A stretch of 64,000 nt of DNA from Nostocoides sp. Soil756 (GCF_001428065.1 NZ_LMSE01000003.1:246120-310119); one strand, 5' to 3'. Counted from the first letter of the stretch, positions 10,154 to 20,314 are shown. The notes: generated from the sequence alone by a model not told the origin. Translations and numbers: made by a program.

Positions 10154-13100
10154 TCAGGCGGAGGCGGCGACGTCGCGGATGCGCTGGCTGACCACGGTGG
10201 TCACGCCGTCGCCGCGCATCGAGACGCCGTAGAGGGCGTCGGCGACCTCCATGGTCCGCTTCTGGTGGGTGATGACGATGAGCTGGCTGGAGTCGCGCAG
10301 CTCCTCGAAGAGGGTGATGAGCCGGCCGAGGTTGGTGTCGTCGAGCGCGGCCTCGACCTCGTCCATGATGTAGAACGGGCTCGGCCGGGCCTTGAAGATG
10401 GCCACCAGCAGCGCCACCGCCACCAGGGAGCGCTCGCCGCCCGAGAGCAGCGAGAGGCGCTTGACCTTCTTGCCCGGCGGCCGCGCCTCGACCTCGATGC
10501 CGGTGGTCAGCATGTGCTCGGGGTCGGTGAGCACCAGCCGGCCCTCGCCGCCGGGGAAGAGCCGCTCGAAGACGCGCTCGAACTGCTGCTCGGTGTCGCG
10601 GTAGGCCTCGGTGAAGACCTGCTCGACGCGCTCGTCGACCTCCTTGACGATGTCGAGCAGGTCACGCTTGGAGCGCTTGAGGTCCTCGAGCTGGGTGGTG
10701 AGGAAGGTGTGGCGCTCCTCGAGGGCGGCGTACTCCTCGAGCGCGAGCGGGTTGACCCGGCCGAGCTGGCCGAGGGCGCGCTCGGCGCGGCGCAGCCGCT
10801 TCTCCTGGTCCTCGCGCACGTACGGCACCGGCTCGGGCGTGGCGGCCGGGTCGTCGTCGGGGCCGGCGACGTGCGGGACCGGACGGTCGGGGCCGTACTC
10901 GGCGGTGAGGACGCCCGGGTCGATGCCGAGCTCCTCGATGGCACGGGCCTGGAGCTGCTCGATGCGCGCCAGCTGGCGGGCGCGGGCCATCTCGTCGCGG
11001 TGGGCGGCGTCGGTGAGGTCGCGCAGCTCGTCCTGCACGCCGGTGAGCTCGGTGCGCAGCGTGGCCGCGACCCGGTCGCGCTCGGCCCGCTGGGTCTCCG
11101 CGGCGTCGCGCAGGAGCCCGGCCCGGGCGAGGGCGGCGCTCACCCGGTGTCCGGCCCAGGCGGCGGCCTCGTGCACGGCGGCGGCGACCTCGGCCTCGCG
11201 GCGGCGGCGCTCGCGACGCTCACGCAGCCGCTCGCGCGCCGCGATCTCGTTGCGGGCGGCGCCCTCCAGCGAGTCGGCGCGGCCCTTCAGCGCCCGGGCC
11301 CGCTCCTCGGTGGTGCGCAGCGCCAGGCGGACCTCGGTCTCGGCGGTGCGCGCGCGGCTGGCCTCGAGCTCGAGGCGGTCGCGCTCGTCGGTGCTGGGGT
11401 CGGTGTCGTCGTCAGCCGGCTGCTCCTCGGCCTCGGCCAGGCGCGTCGCGAGGGCCTCGAGCTCGAGCCGGTCGCTCTCGAGGTTCTCGCGGGCCGCGGC
11501 GATGGCCCGCTCGGCCCGCTCGGCCTCGGCCGAGGACGTGCGCACCGAGGCGCCGAGCGCCCCGAGGCGCTCCGCGACCGCCGCCATCCGGGCGTCGGAC
11601 TCGTGCAGGGCCTCCAGGGCCGCGTCGACGTCGTCGGCCGCGGTGCGCTCGCGCTCGCGGGCGGCGGCCAGGGCGAAACGGCCGCGCTCGACGCGTGCCC
11701 CGGCCTCGTCGAGGGTGGCGCGCGTCTCCTCGACGGCGGCCTGGACCTCGAGGAGGCTCGCGCCGGCGCTGCTGCCGCCGCGCGCCCAGCCGGGGCCGTA
11801 GACGTCGCCGTCGGCGGTGACCGCGGTGACCCCGGGATGGCGGTCGACGAGGGCCACGGCGTGAGCGGCGGTCGGGACCAGCGCGACGCGCTCGAGCAGC
11901 TGCTCGACGGCGGGGCGCACGGTGGCGGGCGCCTCGACGACCTCGCGGGCCCAGACGGCGTCGCCGTCGAGGCCGGGCCACGAACCGGGGTGGGCCGGGG
12001 ACGCGGTCGCGCCCACGAGCAGGGCGGCCCGGCCGGCGTCCTGCTCGCGCAGCGAGGCGAAGGCGGCGGCGGCGGCGTCGGCCGAGGAGACGGCGAGGGC
12101 CTCCGAGGCCCAGCCGAGGGCCGCGGCGACGGCGGCCTCGTGACCCCCGCGCACGTGCAGCAGGGCGGCGACGGTACCGATGATCCCGTGCTCGGCGTCG
12201 GCGGCCTCGAGCAGCGTGGCGGCGCCGTCCTTGCGGCGCAGGCTCATCTCGAGCGCCTCGAGGCGGGCCTGGGCCGACGAGCGGTCGCGCTCGGCCTCGC
12301 GCTCGGCGGTCTGCAGCGCGGCGATCTCGGCCTCGGCCTCGGCCAGGGCCGCGGCGGCGGCCTCGTAGCGGGAGTCGAGCCCCTCCTCGCCCTCCTCCTC
12401 GTGGGCGATGCCGCCCTCGAGCCGGGCGAACTCGTGCTCGGCCTGGGTGGCGCGCTGGCGCGCCTCGGCGGCCAGGGTGCGCAGCCGCCCGATCTCGGCC
12501 TCCCCCGCCTCGATGCGGCTGCGGCGGGCGCCCACCTGGCCGGCGAGCTTGGCCAGGCCCTCGCGCCGGTCGGCGGCGGCCCGGGCCAGCCGCGCCAGAC
12601 GCTGCTGCTCGGCGGTGAAGGCGGCCTCGGCGGCCTCCCGCTCGGCCACGGCGTCCTGGAGGGCTTCGGTAGTCTCGGCGACCTCGGCCAGCAGGAGCTC
12701 CTCGGCCTCCCGCGCGCGAGCGGCCTGGGCCCGCAGCTCGTCGGGGTCGCGGCCGGAGGTGGCCTCGTGCTCCTCGTCCTGGGACAGCAGGCGCACCCGC
12801 TCGGCGGCGACCGACGCGGTGGACTCGAGCCGGTCGCGCAGGCTCTGCAGGCGCACGACCCGGTCCTGGGCCCGGCCCAGTTCGGGGGCGGCCTCGGCGG
12901 CGCGGGCCTCGACCTCGGCCACCCGCGCGCGCACCGAGGCCAGCGCCTCCTCGACGGCGCGGCGGCGCTCGAGGAGGGCGGTCTCGTCGGCCTCCTCCTT
13001 CTCGACCACGGCGGTGAGCTGCACGAGGTCGTCGGCCAGCAGGCGCAGGCGGGCGTCGCGCGCCTCGGCCTGCACGACGGCGGCCCGGCGGGCGGCCTCC

Positions 13101-13726
13101 GCCTGGCGGCCCAGCGGCCCGAGCTGACGGCGGATCTCGCCGGTGAGGTCCTGGACGCGGGTGAGGTTGCCCTCCATCTGCTCCAGCTTGCGCAGGGTGC
13201 GCTCCTTGCGGCGGCGGTGCTTGAGCACCCCGGCCGCCTCCTCGATGAAGCCGCGGCGCTCCTCGGGGGTGGCCCGCAGCACGGTATCGAGCTGGCCCTG
13301 CCCGACGATGACGTGCATCTCGCGCCCGAGGCCGGAGTCGCTGAGCAGCTCCTGGACGTCGAGCAGGCGGCAGGAGGTGCCGTTGATGGCGTACTCGGAG
13401 CCGCCGCCGCGGAACATCGTGCGGGTGATGGTGACCTCGGTGTACTCGATCGGCAGGGCGCCGTCGGTGTTGTCGATGGTCAGGCTGACCTCGGCCCGGC
13501 CCAGCGGTGGCCGGCCGGAGGTGCCGGCGAAGATGACGTCCTCCATCTTGCCGCCGCGCAGGCTCTTGGCGCCCTGCTCGCCCATGACCCAGGCGAGGGC
13601 GTCGACGACGTTGGACTTGCCGGAGCCGTTGGGGCCGACGACGCAGGTGATGCCGGGCTCGAGGCGCAGCGTCGTCGCCGAGGCGAACGACTTGAACCCC
13701 TTGAGGGTCAGCGTCTTGAGGTACAT
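10154..13726 (-). CDS. smc: Chromosome segregation ATPase SMC
   Basis: A 1190-residue SMC protein. The Walker A motif GPNGSGKSN is near residue 32, in the opening LKGFKSFASATTLRLEPGIT. Two long Ala/Glu/Arg-rich coiled-coil arms flank a hinge at about residues 510-660. The C-terminal signature LSGGERSLVAVALL and the Walker B box YIMDEVEAALDD lie near residues 1095-1130. SMC dimers with ScpA/ScpB condense and segregate chromosomes. The ATG begins the canonical MYLKTLTLKGFKSF. The gene is followed closely by no same-strand partner; lepB converges on it across 54 bases. Confidence 0.97.
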   Translation of the reverse strand: MYLKTLTLKGFKSFASATTLRLEPGITCVVGPNGSGKSNVVDALAWVMGEQGAKSLRGGKMEDVIFAGTSGRPPLGRAEVSLTIDNTDGALPIEYTEVTITRTMFRGGGSEYAINGTSCRLLDVQELLSDSGLGREMHVIVGQGQLDTVLRATPEERRGFIEEAAGVLKHRRRKERTLRKLEQMEGNLTRVQDLTGEIRRQLGPLGRQAEAARRAAVVQAEARDARLRLLADDLVQLTAVVEKEEADETALLERRRAVEEALASVRARVAEVEARAAEAAPELGRAQDRVVRLQSLRDRLESTASVAAERVRLLSQDEEHEATSGRDPDELRAQAARAREAEELLLAEVAETTEALQDAVAEREAAEAAFTAEQQRLARLARAAADRREGLAKLAGQVGARRSRIEAGEAEIGRLRTLAAEARQRATQAEHEFARLEGGIAHEEEGEEGLDSRYEAAAAALAEAEAEIAALQTAEREAERDRSSAQARLEALEMSLRRKDGAATLLEAADAEHGIIGTVAALLHVRGGHEAAVAAALGWASEALAVSSADAAAAAFASLREQDAGRAALLVGATASPAHPGSWPGLDGDAVWAREVVEAPATVRPAVEQLLERVALVPTAAHAVALVDRHPGVTAVTADGDVYGPGWARGGSSAGASLLEVQAAVEETRATLDEAGARVERGRFALAAARERERTAADDVDAALEALHESDARMAAVAERLGALGASVRTSSAEAERAERAIAAARENLESDRLELEALATRLAEAEEQPADDDTDPSTDERDRLELEASRARTAETEVRLALRTTEERARALKGRADSLEGAARNEIAARERLRERRERRRREAEVAAAVHEAAAWAGHRVSAALARAGLLRDAAETQRAERDRVAATLRTELTGVQDELRDLTDAAHRDEMARARQLARIEQLQARAIEELGIDPGVLTAEYGPDRPVPHVAGPDDDPAATPEPVPYVREDQEKRLRRAERALGQLGRVNPLALEEYAALEERHTFLTTQLEDLKRSKRDLLDIVKEVDERVEQVFTEAYRDTEQQFERVFERLFPGGEGRLVLTDPEHMLTTGIEVEARPPGKKVKRLSLLSGGERSLVAVALLVAIFKARPSPFYIMDEVEAALDDTNLGRLITLFEELRDSSQLIVITHQKRTMEVADALYGVSMRGDGVTTVVSQRIRDVAASA

Positions 13727-13882
13727 GCGTGCCTGTCGTGTGTCTCTCGCGGGGTCGTTCGGGGGGCCGGGGTCGCGGGCGATGCTACCGGGACCGCACC
13801 GCGCGGACGGGAGGTGCGCTCCTCTCCGGTTGCGCCTGTGGCCTCCGTGACCAGTGGGGTCGGTGTGACCCGCGGGACGCGG

Positions 13883-14182
13883 TCACTCGCCGCCGGAGCG
13901 GCCCGCGATGTGCTCGTGGTGGTGGATGACCTCGGCGATGATGAAGTTGAGGAAGGCCTCGGCGAAGCGCGGGTCGAGCCCGGACTCGTCGGCCAGCGCC
14001 TTCAGGCGCGCCACCTGGGTCTCCTCCCGCCCGGGGTCGGCGGCCGGCAACCCCGCCGCGGCCTTGAGCTCGCCGACGGCCTGGGTGCACTTGAACCGCT
14101 CGGCGAGCAGGTGGACGAGCGCGGCGTCGATGTTGTCGATGCTCGAGCGCAGCCGCGCGAGGTCCGGAGGAACGGTGCTCAC
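13883..14182 (-). CDS. Chorismate mutase, AroQ type
   Basis: A 99-residue all-helical AroQ-class chorismate mutase, the enzyme that turns chorismate into prephenate for Phe and Tyr synthesis. LARLRSSIDNIDAALVHLLAERF and KAAAGLPAADPGREETQVARL-type segments carry the catalytic Arg/Lys positions expected in helices 1 and 2, and the C-terminal FLNFIIAEVIHHHEHI closes the fold. No export signal is seen, so this is the intracellular form. The GTG at 14182 is chosen because TACGAT lies 6 bases upstream. It stands alone between acylphosphatase and smc on the same strand. Confidence 0.9.
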   Translation of the reverse strand: MSTVPPDLARLRSSIDNIDAALVHLLAERFKCTQAVGELKAAAGLPAADPGREETQVARLKALADESGLDPRFAEAFLNFIIAEVIHHHEHIAGRSGGE

Positions 14183-14188
14183 CCGGCC

Positions 14189-14194
14189 ATCGTA
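14189..14194 (-). promoter_or_regulatory. -10 element, leaderless chorismate mutase promoter
   Basis: TACGAT on the minus strand, 6 bases before the GTG at 14182. Confidence 0.5.
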
Positions 14195-14251
14195 GGAAAG
14201 GGCCGCTGCTCCGGCATCGCTGTCCAGCCCGCGGGAGCCCACGGGGCCGGC

Positions 14252-14545
14252 TCAGCGCTCGCGGAACCCCGGCTCGCCCCGCGGGGCCGCCCACAGGGGC
14301 GCCGACGTGGCGGCGACCTCGCCCGGCCGCCCGGCGACGGCGTCCGGCCCGAGCCGCGCCAGCAGCCGCTCCACGGCGGCCCGCTCCCCCTCGGCCACCA
14401 CCTCGACCCGGCCGTCGGCGGTGTTGCGGGCCCAGCCCGCGAGACCCAGCTCGAGGGCCCGCGCCCGCGTCCACCAGCGGAAGCCCACTCCCTGGACCCG
14501 GCCCCGCACGAACACGGTGCAACGGACAGGGCCCTCGGTACTCAC
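14252..14545 (-). CDS. acyP: Acylphosphatase
   Basis: A 97-residue acylphosphatase that hydrolyses acyl phosphates such as carbamoyl phosphate. The signature [13 protein letters not shown] gives the catalytic Arg23, and [13 protein letters not shown] gives Asn41 at the expected distance. The GTG at 14545 is chosen because TACAGT lies exactly 6 bases upstream and the length is that of the family; an ATG 16 codons further upstream adds unconserved residues. In many actinobacteria this gene lies near smc, as here. Confidence 0.93.
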   Translation of the reverse strand: MSTEGPVRCTVFVRGRVQGVGFRWWTRARALELGLAGWARNTADGRVEVVAEGERAAVERLLARLGPDAVAGRPGEVAATSAPLWAAPRGEPGFRER

Positions 14546-14551
14546 GGGGAC

Positions 14552-14557
14552 ACTGTA
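14552..14557 (-). promoter_or_regulatory. -10 element, leaderless acylphosphatase promoter
   Basis: TACAGT on the minus strand, 6 bases before the GTG at 14545. Confidence 0.5.
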
Positions 14558-14600
14558 GGAGGACGCCGCGCGCCTCCGCCCCACTGTCACCACCCGTCAC

Positions 14601-14606
14601 TACGGT
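14601..14606 (+). promoter_or_regulatory. -10 element, leaderless acyltransferase promoter
   Basis: TACGGT lies 6 bases before the ATG at 14613. Confidence 0.5.
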
Positions 14607-14612
14607 GTTCGC

Positions 14613-16595
14613 ATGGAGCCGCACGGCCGAGGCGAGCGGGGCGGCGTCGCCACCGCGCGGCGTCCTGACGGCGAGCCCGCGGGCGGCGCCCGCACGTCCT
14701 CCCCCCACCCCGCGTCGGCCGGGGCCGGAACCCGCCGCCTGGCCGGCCTCGACGGCCTGCGCGCACTCGCCGTGGTCGCCGTCCTCGTCTTCCACCTCGA
14801 CCCCCGGTGGCTGCCCGGCGGCTTCCTCGGGGTCGACGTCTTCTTCGTCGTCTCCGGCTTCCTCATCACCACCCTGCTGGTGCGCGAGCGCCGCGACACC
14901 GGGCGCATCGACCTGCGCGCCTTCTGGGGACGCCGGGCCCGGCGGCTCCTGCCCCCGCTGCTGCTGGTGGTCCCCTCGGCCGTGCTCCTGGCGCGCCTGG
15001 CCGAGGGCGACCTGCTCGTCGGCGTCGGCCGGCAGGTCCTCGGCGCGCTGACGTTCACCTCTAACTGGCTCGAGATCGGCGCGGGCAGCGACTACTTCGC
15101 CTCGACCTCGCCGGTGCTGCTGGCCAACCTCTGGTCACTGGCGGTCGAGGAGCAGTTCTACCTGCTGTGGCCGCTCGCCCTGCTGCTCCTCCTCCGCTTC
15201 GTCGACCGCCCGGCCCACCGGGTGGCGGTGGTCGCCGCCCTGGCCGCGGCCAGTGCCCTGGCGATGGCCTGGCGCTTCGACCCCGAGTACCCGACCCGGG
15301 TCTACTACGGCACCGACACCCACGCGATGGGACTGATGGTGGGGGCCGCGCTCGCGCTGGCGCTGGCCTCCCCGGGCCGGGCCGGGACCGCCACCGCCGG
15401 CTGGCACCGCTCCCGCCGGGCCGTGGGCGCCGTCGCGCTCGCGGTCCTGCTCGGCTCCTTCGTGGTCGCCGACGAACGGTCGGCCCTGACCTTCCGCGGC
15501 GGCATCCTGCTCGTCTCGCTGGCGACCGCCGCCCTCGTCCTGGTCGTGGTCGAGCGGCCGGGCCGGCTGCGGGCCCTGCTCGAGGTGCCGGCCGCGCGCT
15601 GGGTCGGCGCCCGCAGCTACGGCATCTACCTCTGGCACTGGCCGGTGGTGCTCGTCGTCGGGCGCGACCTCCCGGTGGCTCCGGGCGGCGCCGAGTACGT
15701 GCTCACCCGGTGCTGGGCCGTGCTGGTCACCCTGGCCGCCGCCGACCTCTCGTACCGCTTCGTCGAGACGCCGGTGCGCCGGCTGGGCGTGCGTGGTGCC
15801 TTCGCGGCGCTGACCCGCCGGCTGCGGGCCGTCGGTACCCGTCGCGCCCGCGTGGCCTGGGCCGTGGTCGCCACCGTGGCCGTCGCGGTGCCCGTGGTGC
15901 TGCTGACCGCCCCCGACCGCACCTCCACCGAGGAATCGCTCGTCGCGCTCGAGGCCGCCCTCAGCCGGCAGGCCGCGAGCCCCGAGCCGACACCGGCCGC
16001 CACCGCCGGCCCCCGCACGCTCCCGTCCGCCCGGGCCACCACGGCCACCGTTCCCGGGGCCGCCGGCTGGGCCATGCCCACGGGCGCCGAGATCGACGGC
16101 TTCGGCGACTCGATGCTGGTGGGCGCCAGCGACGCGATGGAGTACTGGTTCGACGGCATCCGCCTCGACGCCCGCTCCAACCGCCGCTGGAGCCAGGCCC
16201 CCACACTCGTCGAGAACCGTGGCCCGGGGCTGCGCCGGGCCGTCGTGCTCGCCTTCGGGACCAACTTCGGCACCGACGAGAAGGCCATCGCGGCCACCCT
16301 CGACGCCATCGGGCCCCGCCGGATGGTCGTCATCGTCACCGTGCACGGGCGCTACGCGCGGGCCGAGGCCGACAACCGCCGGCTGCGCTCGGCCGTGGCC
16401 GGGCGCGACAACGTCCAGGTCGCCGACTGGGACGCCGCCCTCGCGGGCACGCGGGGGATGCTGCAGTCCGACGACATCCACCCCAGCATCCGGGGTGCCC
16501 ACCTCTACAGCAGCACGGTGCGCCAGGCCTTCGCCACGCTCTCGGAGCGCCACACCGGCCGGAAGGTCACGCTCCCGGCCGTCCGGATCCCCTGA
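14613..16595 (+). CDS. Membrane acyltransferase 3 (OafA/YrhL type) with C-terminal SGNH domain
   Basis: A 660-residue protein. After a disordered N-terminal region, residues about 45-400 form the acyltransferase-3 membrane domain with [48 protein letters not shown] and [12 protein letters not shown]. The C-terminal extracytoplasmic region is an SGNH-hydrolase-like domain with the Ser block [12 protein letters not shown] near residue 499, GTNFG and a D-x-x-H block DDIHPS near residue 620. This two-domain layout is known from O-acetyltransferases that modify cell-surface polysaccharides or peptidoglycan; the acceptor here is unknown. The start is supported by a leaderless-type TACGGT box. The 3' end overlaps the convergent mutM gene by 29 bases. 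Confidence 0.9.
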   Translation: MEPHGRGERGGVATARRPDGEPAGGARTSSPHPASAGAGTRRLAGLDGLRALAVVAVLVFHLDPRWLPGGFLGVDVFFVVSGFLITTLLVRERRDTGRIDLRAFWGRRARRLLPPLLLVVPSAVLLARLAEGDLLVGVGRQVLGALTFTSNWLEIGAGSDYFASTSPVLLANLWSLAVEEQFYLLWPLALLLLLRFVDRPAHRVAVVAALAAASALAMAWRFDPEYPTRVYYGTDTHAMGLMVGAALALALASPGRAGTATAGWHRSRRAVGAVALAVLLGSFVVADERSALTFRGGILLVSLATAALVLVVVERPGRLRALLEVPAARWVGARSYGIYLWHWPVVLVVGRDLPVAPGGAEYVLTRCWAVLVTLAAADLSYRFVETPVRRLGVRGAFAALTRRLRAVGTRRARVAWAVVATVAVAVPVVLLTAPDRTSTEESLVALEAALSRQAASPEPTPAATAGPRTLPSARATTATVPGAAGWAMPTGAEIDGFGDSMLVGASDAMEYWFDGIRLDARSNRRWSQAPTLVENRGPGLRRAVVLAFGTNFGTDEKAIAATLDAIGPRRMVVIVTVHGRYARAEADNRRLRSAVAGRDNVQVADWDAALAGTRGMLQSDDIHPSIRGAHLYSSTVRQAFATLSERHTGRKVTLPAVRIP

Positions 16596-17442
16596 GCCGG
16601 CGCGGGCGCGGCTGGCAGCGCGGGCACGAGAACGAGCTGCGGTTCATGAACTGCTCCCGGCGGATGGGGGTCCCGCACCGGGGGCAGGGCCGGCCCGCCT
16701 GACCGTAGGCGGCCAGCGAGCGGTCGAAGTAGCCCGAGGCGCCGTTGACGTTGACGTAGAGCGCGTCGAAGCTCGTCCCGCCCTGGTCGAGGGCGGCCCG
16801 CATCACCGCGGCCGCATGGTCGAGCACCGCGGCGATGACCGGCTTGGTCAGTGACGAGGCGGGGCGCTCGCCGTGCACCCGGGCCCGCCACAGCGCCTCG
16901 TCGGCGTAGATGTTGCCGATGCCCGAGACCACGCTCTGGTCGAGCAGCACCCGCTTGACGGCGCTGTCCTTGGCCTTGACGCGGCGCACGACGGCCCGCT
17001 GGTCGTAGGCGGACTCGAGCGGGTCGGGGGCGATGTGCGCGATGGTGCGCGGCACCCCGGTGGGGTCGAGGTCGCTCAGGGCCAGGCCGCCGAAGGTCCG
17101 CTGGTCGACGAAGCGCAGCTCGGACCCGCCGTCACCGAACCGGAAGCGTGCGTGCAGGTGCTTCTCGTCGGGGGCGTCCGGGCTCTCGACCAGCAGCTGG
17201 CCGCTCATCCCCAGGTGCAGCAACAGGCCGAGGCCGTTCTCGAGGTCCCACCAGAGGTACTTGCCGCGCCGGCGGACCGCGGCCACCCGACGCCCGGCCA
17301 GCCGGGCCGCGAGATCCTCGGGCCCCGCGACGTGACGTCGGGCGACCCGGTGGCCGCGCAGCTCGACGCCGGCGAGCATCCGACCCTCGACGTGCTCGGC
17401 CAGACCGCGCCGCACGACCTCGACCTCGGGGAGCTCAGGCAC
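16567..17442 (-). CDS. mutM: Formamidopyrimidine-DNA glycosylase (MutM/Fpg)
   Basis: A 291-residue bifunctional glycosylase/AP lyase that removes 8-oxoguanine and formamidopyrimidines. The mature N-terminus [13 protein letters not shown] supplies the catalytic Pro and Glu, and Lys in [11 protein letters not shown] (about residue 60) is the conserved lysine. The H2TH region [15 protein letters not shown] and the C-terminal zinc finger ([10 protein letters not shown], then CPRCQP) are intact. The gene starts 6 bases after the rnc stop, the usual rnc-mutM pair. The 3' end overlaps the convergent acyltransferase. Confidence 0.96.
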   Translation of the reverse strand: MPELPEVEVVRRGLAEHVEGRMLAGVELRGHRVARRHVAGPEDLAARLAGRRVAAVRRRGKYLWWDLENGLGLLLHLGMSGQLLVESPDAPDEKHLHARFRFGDGGSELRFVDQRTFGGLALSDLDPTGVPRTIAHIAPDPLESAYDQRAVVRRVKAKDSAVKRVLLDQSVVSGIGNIYADEALWRARVHGERPASSLTKPVIAAVLDHAAAVMRAALDQGGTSFDALYVNVNGASGYFDRSLAAYGQAGRPCPRCGTPIRREQFMNRSSFSCPRCQPRPRRLRGSGRPGA

Positions 17443-17448
17443 CCCGGG

Positions 17449-18225
17449 TCACGCGGGGTCGAGGGGGCGCTCAGCGGTGGGGACCGGCGTCTCGTGGTTC
17501 TCGCGGATGGCCCCCCAGGCGTGCGCGGCGGCCTCCTGCTCGGCGATCTTCTTGGTGCGCCCGGACCCCTGGCCCAGCGCGGTGCCACCGACGACGACCT
17601 CGGCCTCGAAGAACTTGGCGTGCTCGGGGCCGTCCTCGGTGACGAGGTACTCGGGTGAGCCCAGCCCGTGCTTGGAGCAGATCTCCTGCAGGCTCGTCTT
17701 CCAGTCCAGCCCCGCGCCCAGGGTGGCCGAGCGGGCCAGGAGCGGGTCGATGAGGTGGTGCACGAGCATCCCGGCGGCCTCGATCCCCGCGCTGGAGTAG
17801 ACGGCGCCGATGACGGCCTCGACGGTATCGGCCAGGATCGAGTCCTTGTCGCGGCCGCCGGTGCTCTCCTCGCCGCGGCCGAGGAAGACGTGGTCGCCGA
17901 GGCCGAGGGTGCGCCCGACGGCGGCCAGGGCGCGCATGTTGACCACCGCCGCACGCAGCTTCGCGAGCTGGCCCTCGCTGTCGTCGGGGTTCGCCTCGTA
18001 CAGCGTGGTCGTGACGACCAGCCCGAGCACGGAGTCACCGAGGAACTCGAGCCGCTCGTTGTGGGGCAGACCGCCCATCTCGTAGGCGTAGGAGCGGTGC
18101 GTCAGGGCGCGACGGAGCAGCGCCTCGTCGACCACGACACCGGTGACCCCCCTCAGGTGGTCGGCCAGCTCGGGGACGGGGCGCAGAGGAACCAGGTCGT
18201 CGGCGCCGGCCGAACCCTTCCCCAT
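17449..18225 (-). CDS. rnc: Ribonuclease III
   Basis: A 258-residue double-strand-specific RNase that matures rRNA and degrades structured RNA. The catalytic signature [17 protein letters not shown] is present, with the second acidic site in [12 protein letters not shown] dsRNA-binding domain follows from about residue 165 ([20 protein letters not shown] to [11 protein letters not shown]). The ATG at 18225 gives the family length. It sits in the classic actinobacterial order DUF177-rpmF-rnc-mutM, 16 bases after rpmF. Confidence 0.96.
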   Translation of the reverse strand: MGKGSAGADDLVPLRPVPELADHLRGVTGVVVDEALLRRALTHRSYAYEMGGLPHNERLEFLGDSVLGLVVTTTLYEANPDDSEGQLAKLRAAVVNMRALAAVGRTLGLGDHVFLGRGEESTGGRDKDSILADTVEAVIGAVYSSAGIEAAGMLVHHLIDPLLARSATLGAGLDWKTSLQEICSKHGLGSPEYLVTEDGPEHAKFFEAEVVVGGTALGQGSGRTKKIAEQEAAAHAWGAIRENHETPVPTAERPLDPA

Positions 18226-18241
18226 CGCCCGAGACCCGGGC

Positions 18242-18436
18242 TCAGCCCTGGTGCTCGGTGCGCTCGGCGACGCCGTAGTGGCGCCCCTTGTAGGTGCCGC
18301 ACGACGGGCACGCGATGTGCGGCTGCATCGGCGCCTTGCACTGGGGGCAGGTCGTGGTGGCGACCACCGTCGCCTTCCAGTTGGCGCGGCGCGAGCGGGT
18401 GTTGGAGCGCGACATCTTCCGCTTCGGAACGGCCAC
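18242..18436 (-). CDS. rpmF: 50S ribosomal protein L32
   Basis: A 64-residue L32 starting (GTG)[17 protein letters not shown]. It has four cysteines as two CxxC pairs (CPQCKAP and CPSCGTY), so this is the zinc-binding (C+) form. It begins one base after the DUF177 stop, so the two are translationally linked. Confidence 0.97.
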   Translation of the reverse strand: MAVPKRKMSRSNTRSRRANWKATVVATTTCPQCKAPMQPHIACPSCGTYKGRHYGVAERTEHQG

Positions 18437-18437
18437 G

Positions 18438-19013
18438 TCAGGTCCTCTTCTCTGTCGTCGTGGGCGACTCGGCCAAGGCCGAGAGAGCCGCCCATCGGGG
18501 GTCGATCTCGTCGTGCTGGTGCTCCGGGTCCTCCGCGAGCGGCTGGCCGCACACGGAGCACAACCCGGGGCAGTCCGGCCGGCACACCGGCTGGAACGGC
18601 AGTGCGGGCACCACCGTGTCCCGGACCACCGGGTCGAGGTCGATCAGGCCGTCCTCGATCCGGTACTCCTCGTCCGCGTCCTCGTCCCCCACCTCGAGGT
18701 GGTGGCCGTGACGGTCGGCGTGAACGAACAGCTCCTGGAAGCGCCCGTCGACCGGTTGGGCGACGGGGTCCAGGCACCGCACGCAGGCGCCGGTCGCCGT
18801 GCCGCGCACCGAACCGGTGACCAGGACTCCCTCGAGCACGGACTCCATCCGCAGCGAGAGCAGGAGCGGGCTCCCCTCCTCGACGCGGATGACGTCGGTG
18901 CCGAGCTCGCTCGGCGCTCCCGCCTCACGCTCCAGCTCGTGCATCGACCCGGGTCTCCGGCCCACGAGCTTGGTGTCGAGCACCAACGGGGACCGGGGGT
19001 CGAGTCGAGTCAT
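18438..19013 (-). CDS. YceD/DUF177 family protein
   Basis: A 191-residue member of the DUF177 (YceD) family, nearly always encoded beside rpmF. The family has been linked to 23S rRNA accumulation in some bacteria and plants. The conserved cysteines are present: GACVRCLDP mid-protein and the knuckle [13 protein letters not shown] near the C-terminus, which suggests metal binding. The ATG at 19013 is used because upstream codons are not conserved in type. Only 1 base separates it from rpmF. Confidence 0.92.
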   Translation of the reverse strand: MTRLDPRSPLVLDTKLVGRRPGSMHELEREAGAPSELGTDVIRVEEGSPLLLSLRMESVLEGVLVTGSVRGTATGACVRCLDPVAQPVDGRFQELFVHADRHGHHLEVGDEDADEEYRIEDGLIDLDPVVRDTVVPALPFQPVCRPDCPGLCSVCGQPLAEDPEHQHDEIDPRWAALSALAESPTTTEKRT

Positions 19014-19137
19014 GGCTTTCGATGAGGTCGGGACGGTTCGGGTCACGCCACACGGACGCAGACCGAAGGACAACGGTACCGGAGGGCGCGGTCGCACCCA
19101 AATGCACCCGGCCCGGCGGGCACCGGACGCGGGGCGC

Positions 19138-19638
19138 TCACCCGCGCAACCGCTCCTCGAGGGCGCCTCGCACCGGCTCCGGGACCAGGCCGGTGACGTC
19201 GCCGCCGTAGCGCACGACCTCCTTGACCAGCGAGCTGGAGACGTGGCCCAGGGAGGGTTCCCCGGGCAGGAAGACGGTCTCGACGCCGGTGAGGTGGCGG
19301 TTCATCAGGGCCATCGGCAGCTCGTACGCGACGTCGCCCCCCGCGCGCACGCCCTTGACGACGACCTGCGCGCCCACGTCGCGGCACACGTCGACCAGGA
19401 GCCGGTCGGCGAAGGCCTCGACGCGCACGCCCGTGGCGACCCCGGCGGCCGCGACCGCGGCCTCGACCATCGCGACCCGCTCGGGCACGGTGAAGGTGCC
19501 TTGCTTGGCCGGGTTATGCAGCACCGCGACGACCACCTCGTCGTAGAGGGCCGCGGCCCGCACGACGACGTCGAGGTGCCCGAGGGTCACCGGGTCGTAG
19601 GAGCCGGGGCACACGGCCCGGCGCAGGCGCTCGCTCAC
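19138..19638 (-). CDS. coaD: Pantetheine-phosphate adenylyltransferase
   Basis: A 166-residue nucleotidyltransferase of the penultimate step of coenzyme A synthesis, joining ATP and 4'-phosphopantetheine. RRAVCPGSYDPVTLGHLDVV holds the family's nucleotide-binding H-x-x-H equivalent (TLGHLD), and SLGHVSSSLVKEV is the C-terminal ISSTxxR-like motif. Two in-frame GTG codons exist, at 19647 and 19638. I choose 19638 because TAGGGT lies 7 bases before it and overlaps the first GTG, which would make that one untranscribed. Confidence 0.94.
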   Translation of the reverse strand: MSERLRRAVCPGSYDPVTLGHLDVVVRAAALYDEVVVAVLHNPAKQGTFTVPERVAMVEAAVAAAGVATGVRVEAFADRLLVDVCRDVGAQVVVKGVRAGGDVAYELPMALMNRHLTGVETVFLPGEPSLGHVSSSLVKEVVRYGGDVTGLVPEPVRGALEERLRG

Positions 19639-19645
19639 CCGCGTC

Positions 19646-19651
19646 ACCCTA
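19646..19651 (-). promoter_or_regulatory. -10 element, leaderless coaD promoter
   Basis: TAGGGT on the minus strand, 7 bases before the GTG at 19638. It overlaps the alternative GTG at 19647. Confidence 0.45.
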
Positions 19652-19672
19652 CAAGCGGGGGCGCCCGCCGGC

Positions 19673-20302
19673 TCAGCCGTCGTGCTTGGCGGCGTCCTCG
19701 ATCTCGGAGGCCTTCTCCTTGGCCTCGGCCTTGACCGCGTCGGCCTCCTCGCGCGCCTCCTCGGGGGCGAGGGTGCCCTCGGCGACGGCTTCGTCGAGCA
19801 GCCCGGCCACCTGCTCCTCGGAGCCGCAGCCCTGCTCGAGCAGCTCGTTGCGCCGGGTCAGCCAGGCGACGCCGAGCTCCTCGCGCTGCTCGAGCGCGAC
19901 CTCCTCGCGCGCGGGGTTGATGATCGTCTGCTCCTCCTCGTTGGAGTGGTGGTTCACCACCGTCGCGAGGTCCTCGAGCGCGTCGTCGTACTTCTGGGTG
20001 TCGGTGCCCTTGGCCCGCAGGAACGCCAGCAGCGCCTCGATGATCTCGGCGTGCTCCTCCTCGCCGTGCTCGGCCTCGTGCTCGGTGATGTCCTCGGCCC
20101 GACGGCGCAGCGTCGGGTAGACCTTCTCCTCCTCGGCCGTGGCGTGCGCGACGAGGATCTCGGTGAGGGCCGCCCGGGCCGCGGCACGGTCGGTGTCGGT
20201 GCGGCGGCACTCGCGCAGCAGGTCCTCGAAGCGGCGGTGGTCGTCCAGGATGAGCTCGAGGACGTCGCCGCTGACGGGTCGGGGGATCTCGTAGTCGCTC
20301 AT
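19673..20302 (-). CDS. Hemerythrin HHE-domain protein
   Basis: A 209-residue protein. The N-terminal 150 residues carry a hemerythrin-type cation-binding four-helix bundle, with iron ligands plausible in LDDHRRFEDLL, HATAEEEKVYPTL, HAEIIEALL and HHSNEEEQTIINP. The C-terminal 55 residues are a charged Ala/Glu/Lys helix. Such proteins bind a di-iron centre and serve in O2/NO sensing or iron handling; the role here is unknown. It interrupts the otherwise common rsmD-coaD neighbourhood. CAGGAT lies 6 bases before the ATG; GGCGGA in that gap could also act as a weak ribosome site. Confidence 0.88.
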   Translation of the reverse strand: MSDYEIPRPVSGDVLELILDDHRRFEDLLRECRRTDTDRAAARAALTEILVAHATAEEEKVYPTLRRRAEDITEHEAEHGEEEHAEIIEALLAFLRAKGTDTQKYDDALEDLATVVNHHSNEEEQTIINPAREEVALEQREELGVAWLTRRNELLEQGCGSEEQVAGLLDEAVAEGTLAPEEAREEADAVKAEAKEKASEIEDAAKHDG

Positions 20303-20308
20303 TCCGCC

Positions 20309-20314
20309 ATCCTG
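20309..20314 (-). promoter_or_regulatory. -10 element, leaderless hemerythrin promoter
   Basis: CAGGAT on the minus strand, 6 bases before the ATG at 20302. Confidence 0.4.

Noticed and set aside
10265..14668. A 1467-codon open frame on the plus strand
   Set aside because: It is antisense to smc, chorismate mutase and acylphosphatase, which have clear motifs. Long antisense frames are expected in DNA this rich in G/C at third positions.
16567..16595. The convergent overlap of the acyltransferase gene and mutM as a frameshift sign
   Set aside because: Both C-termini are natural for their families; short tail overlaps are common in compact genomes.
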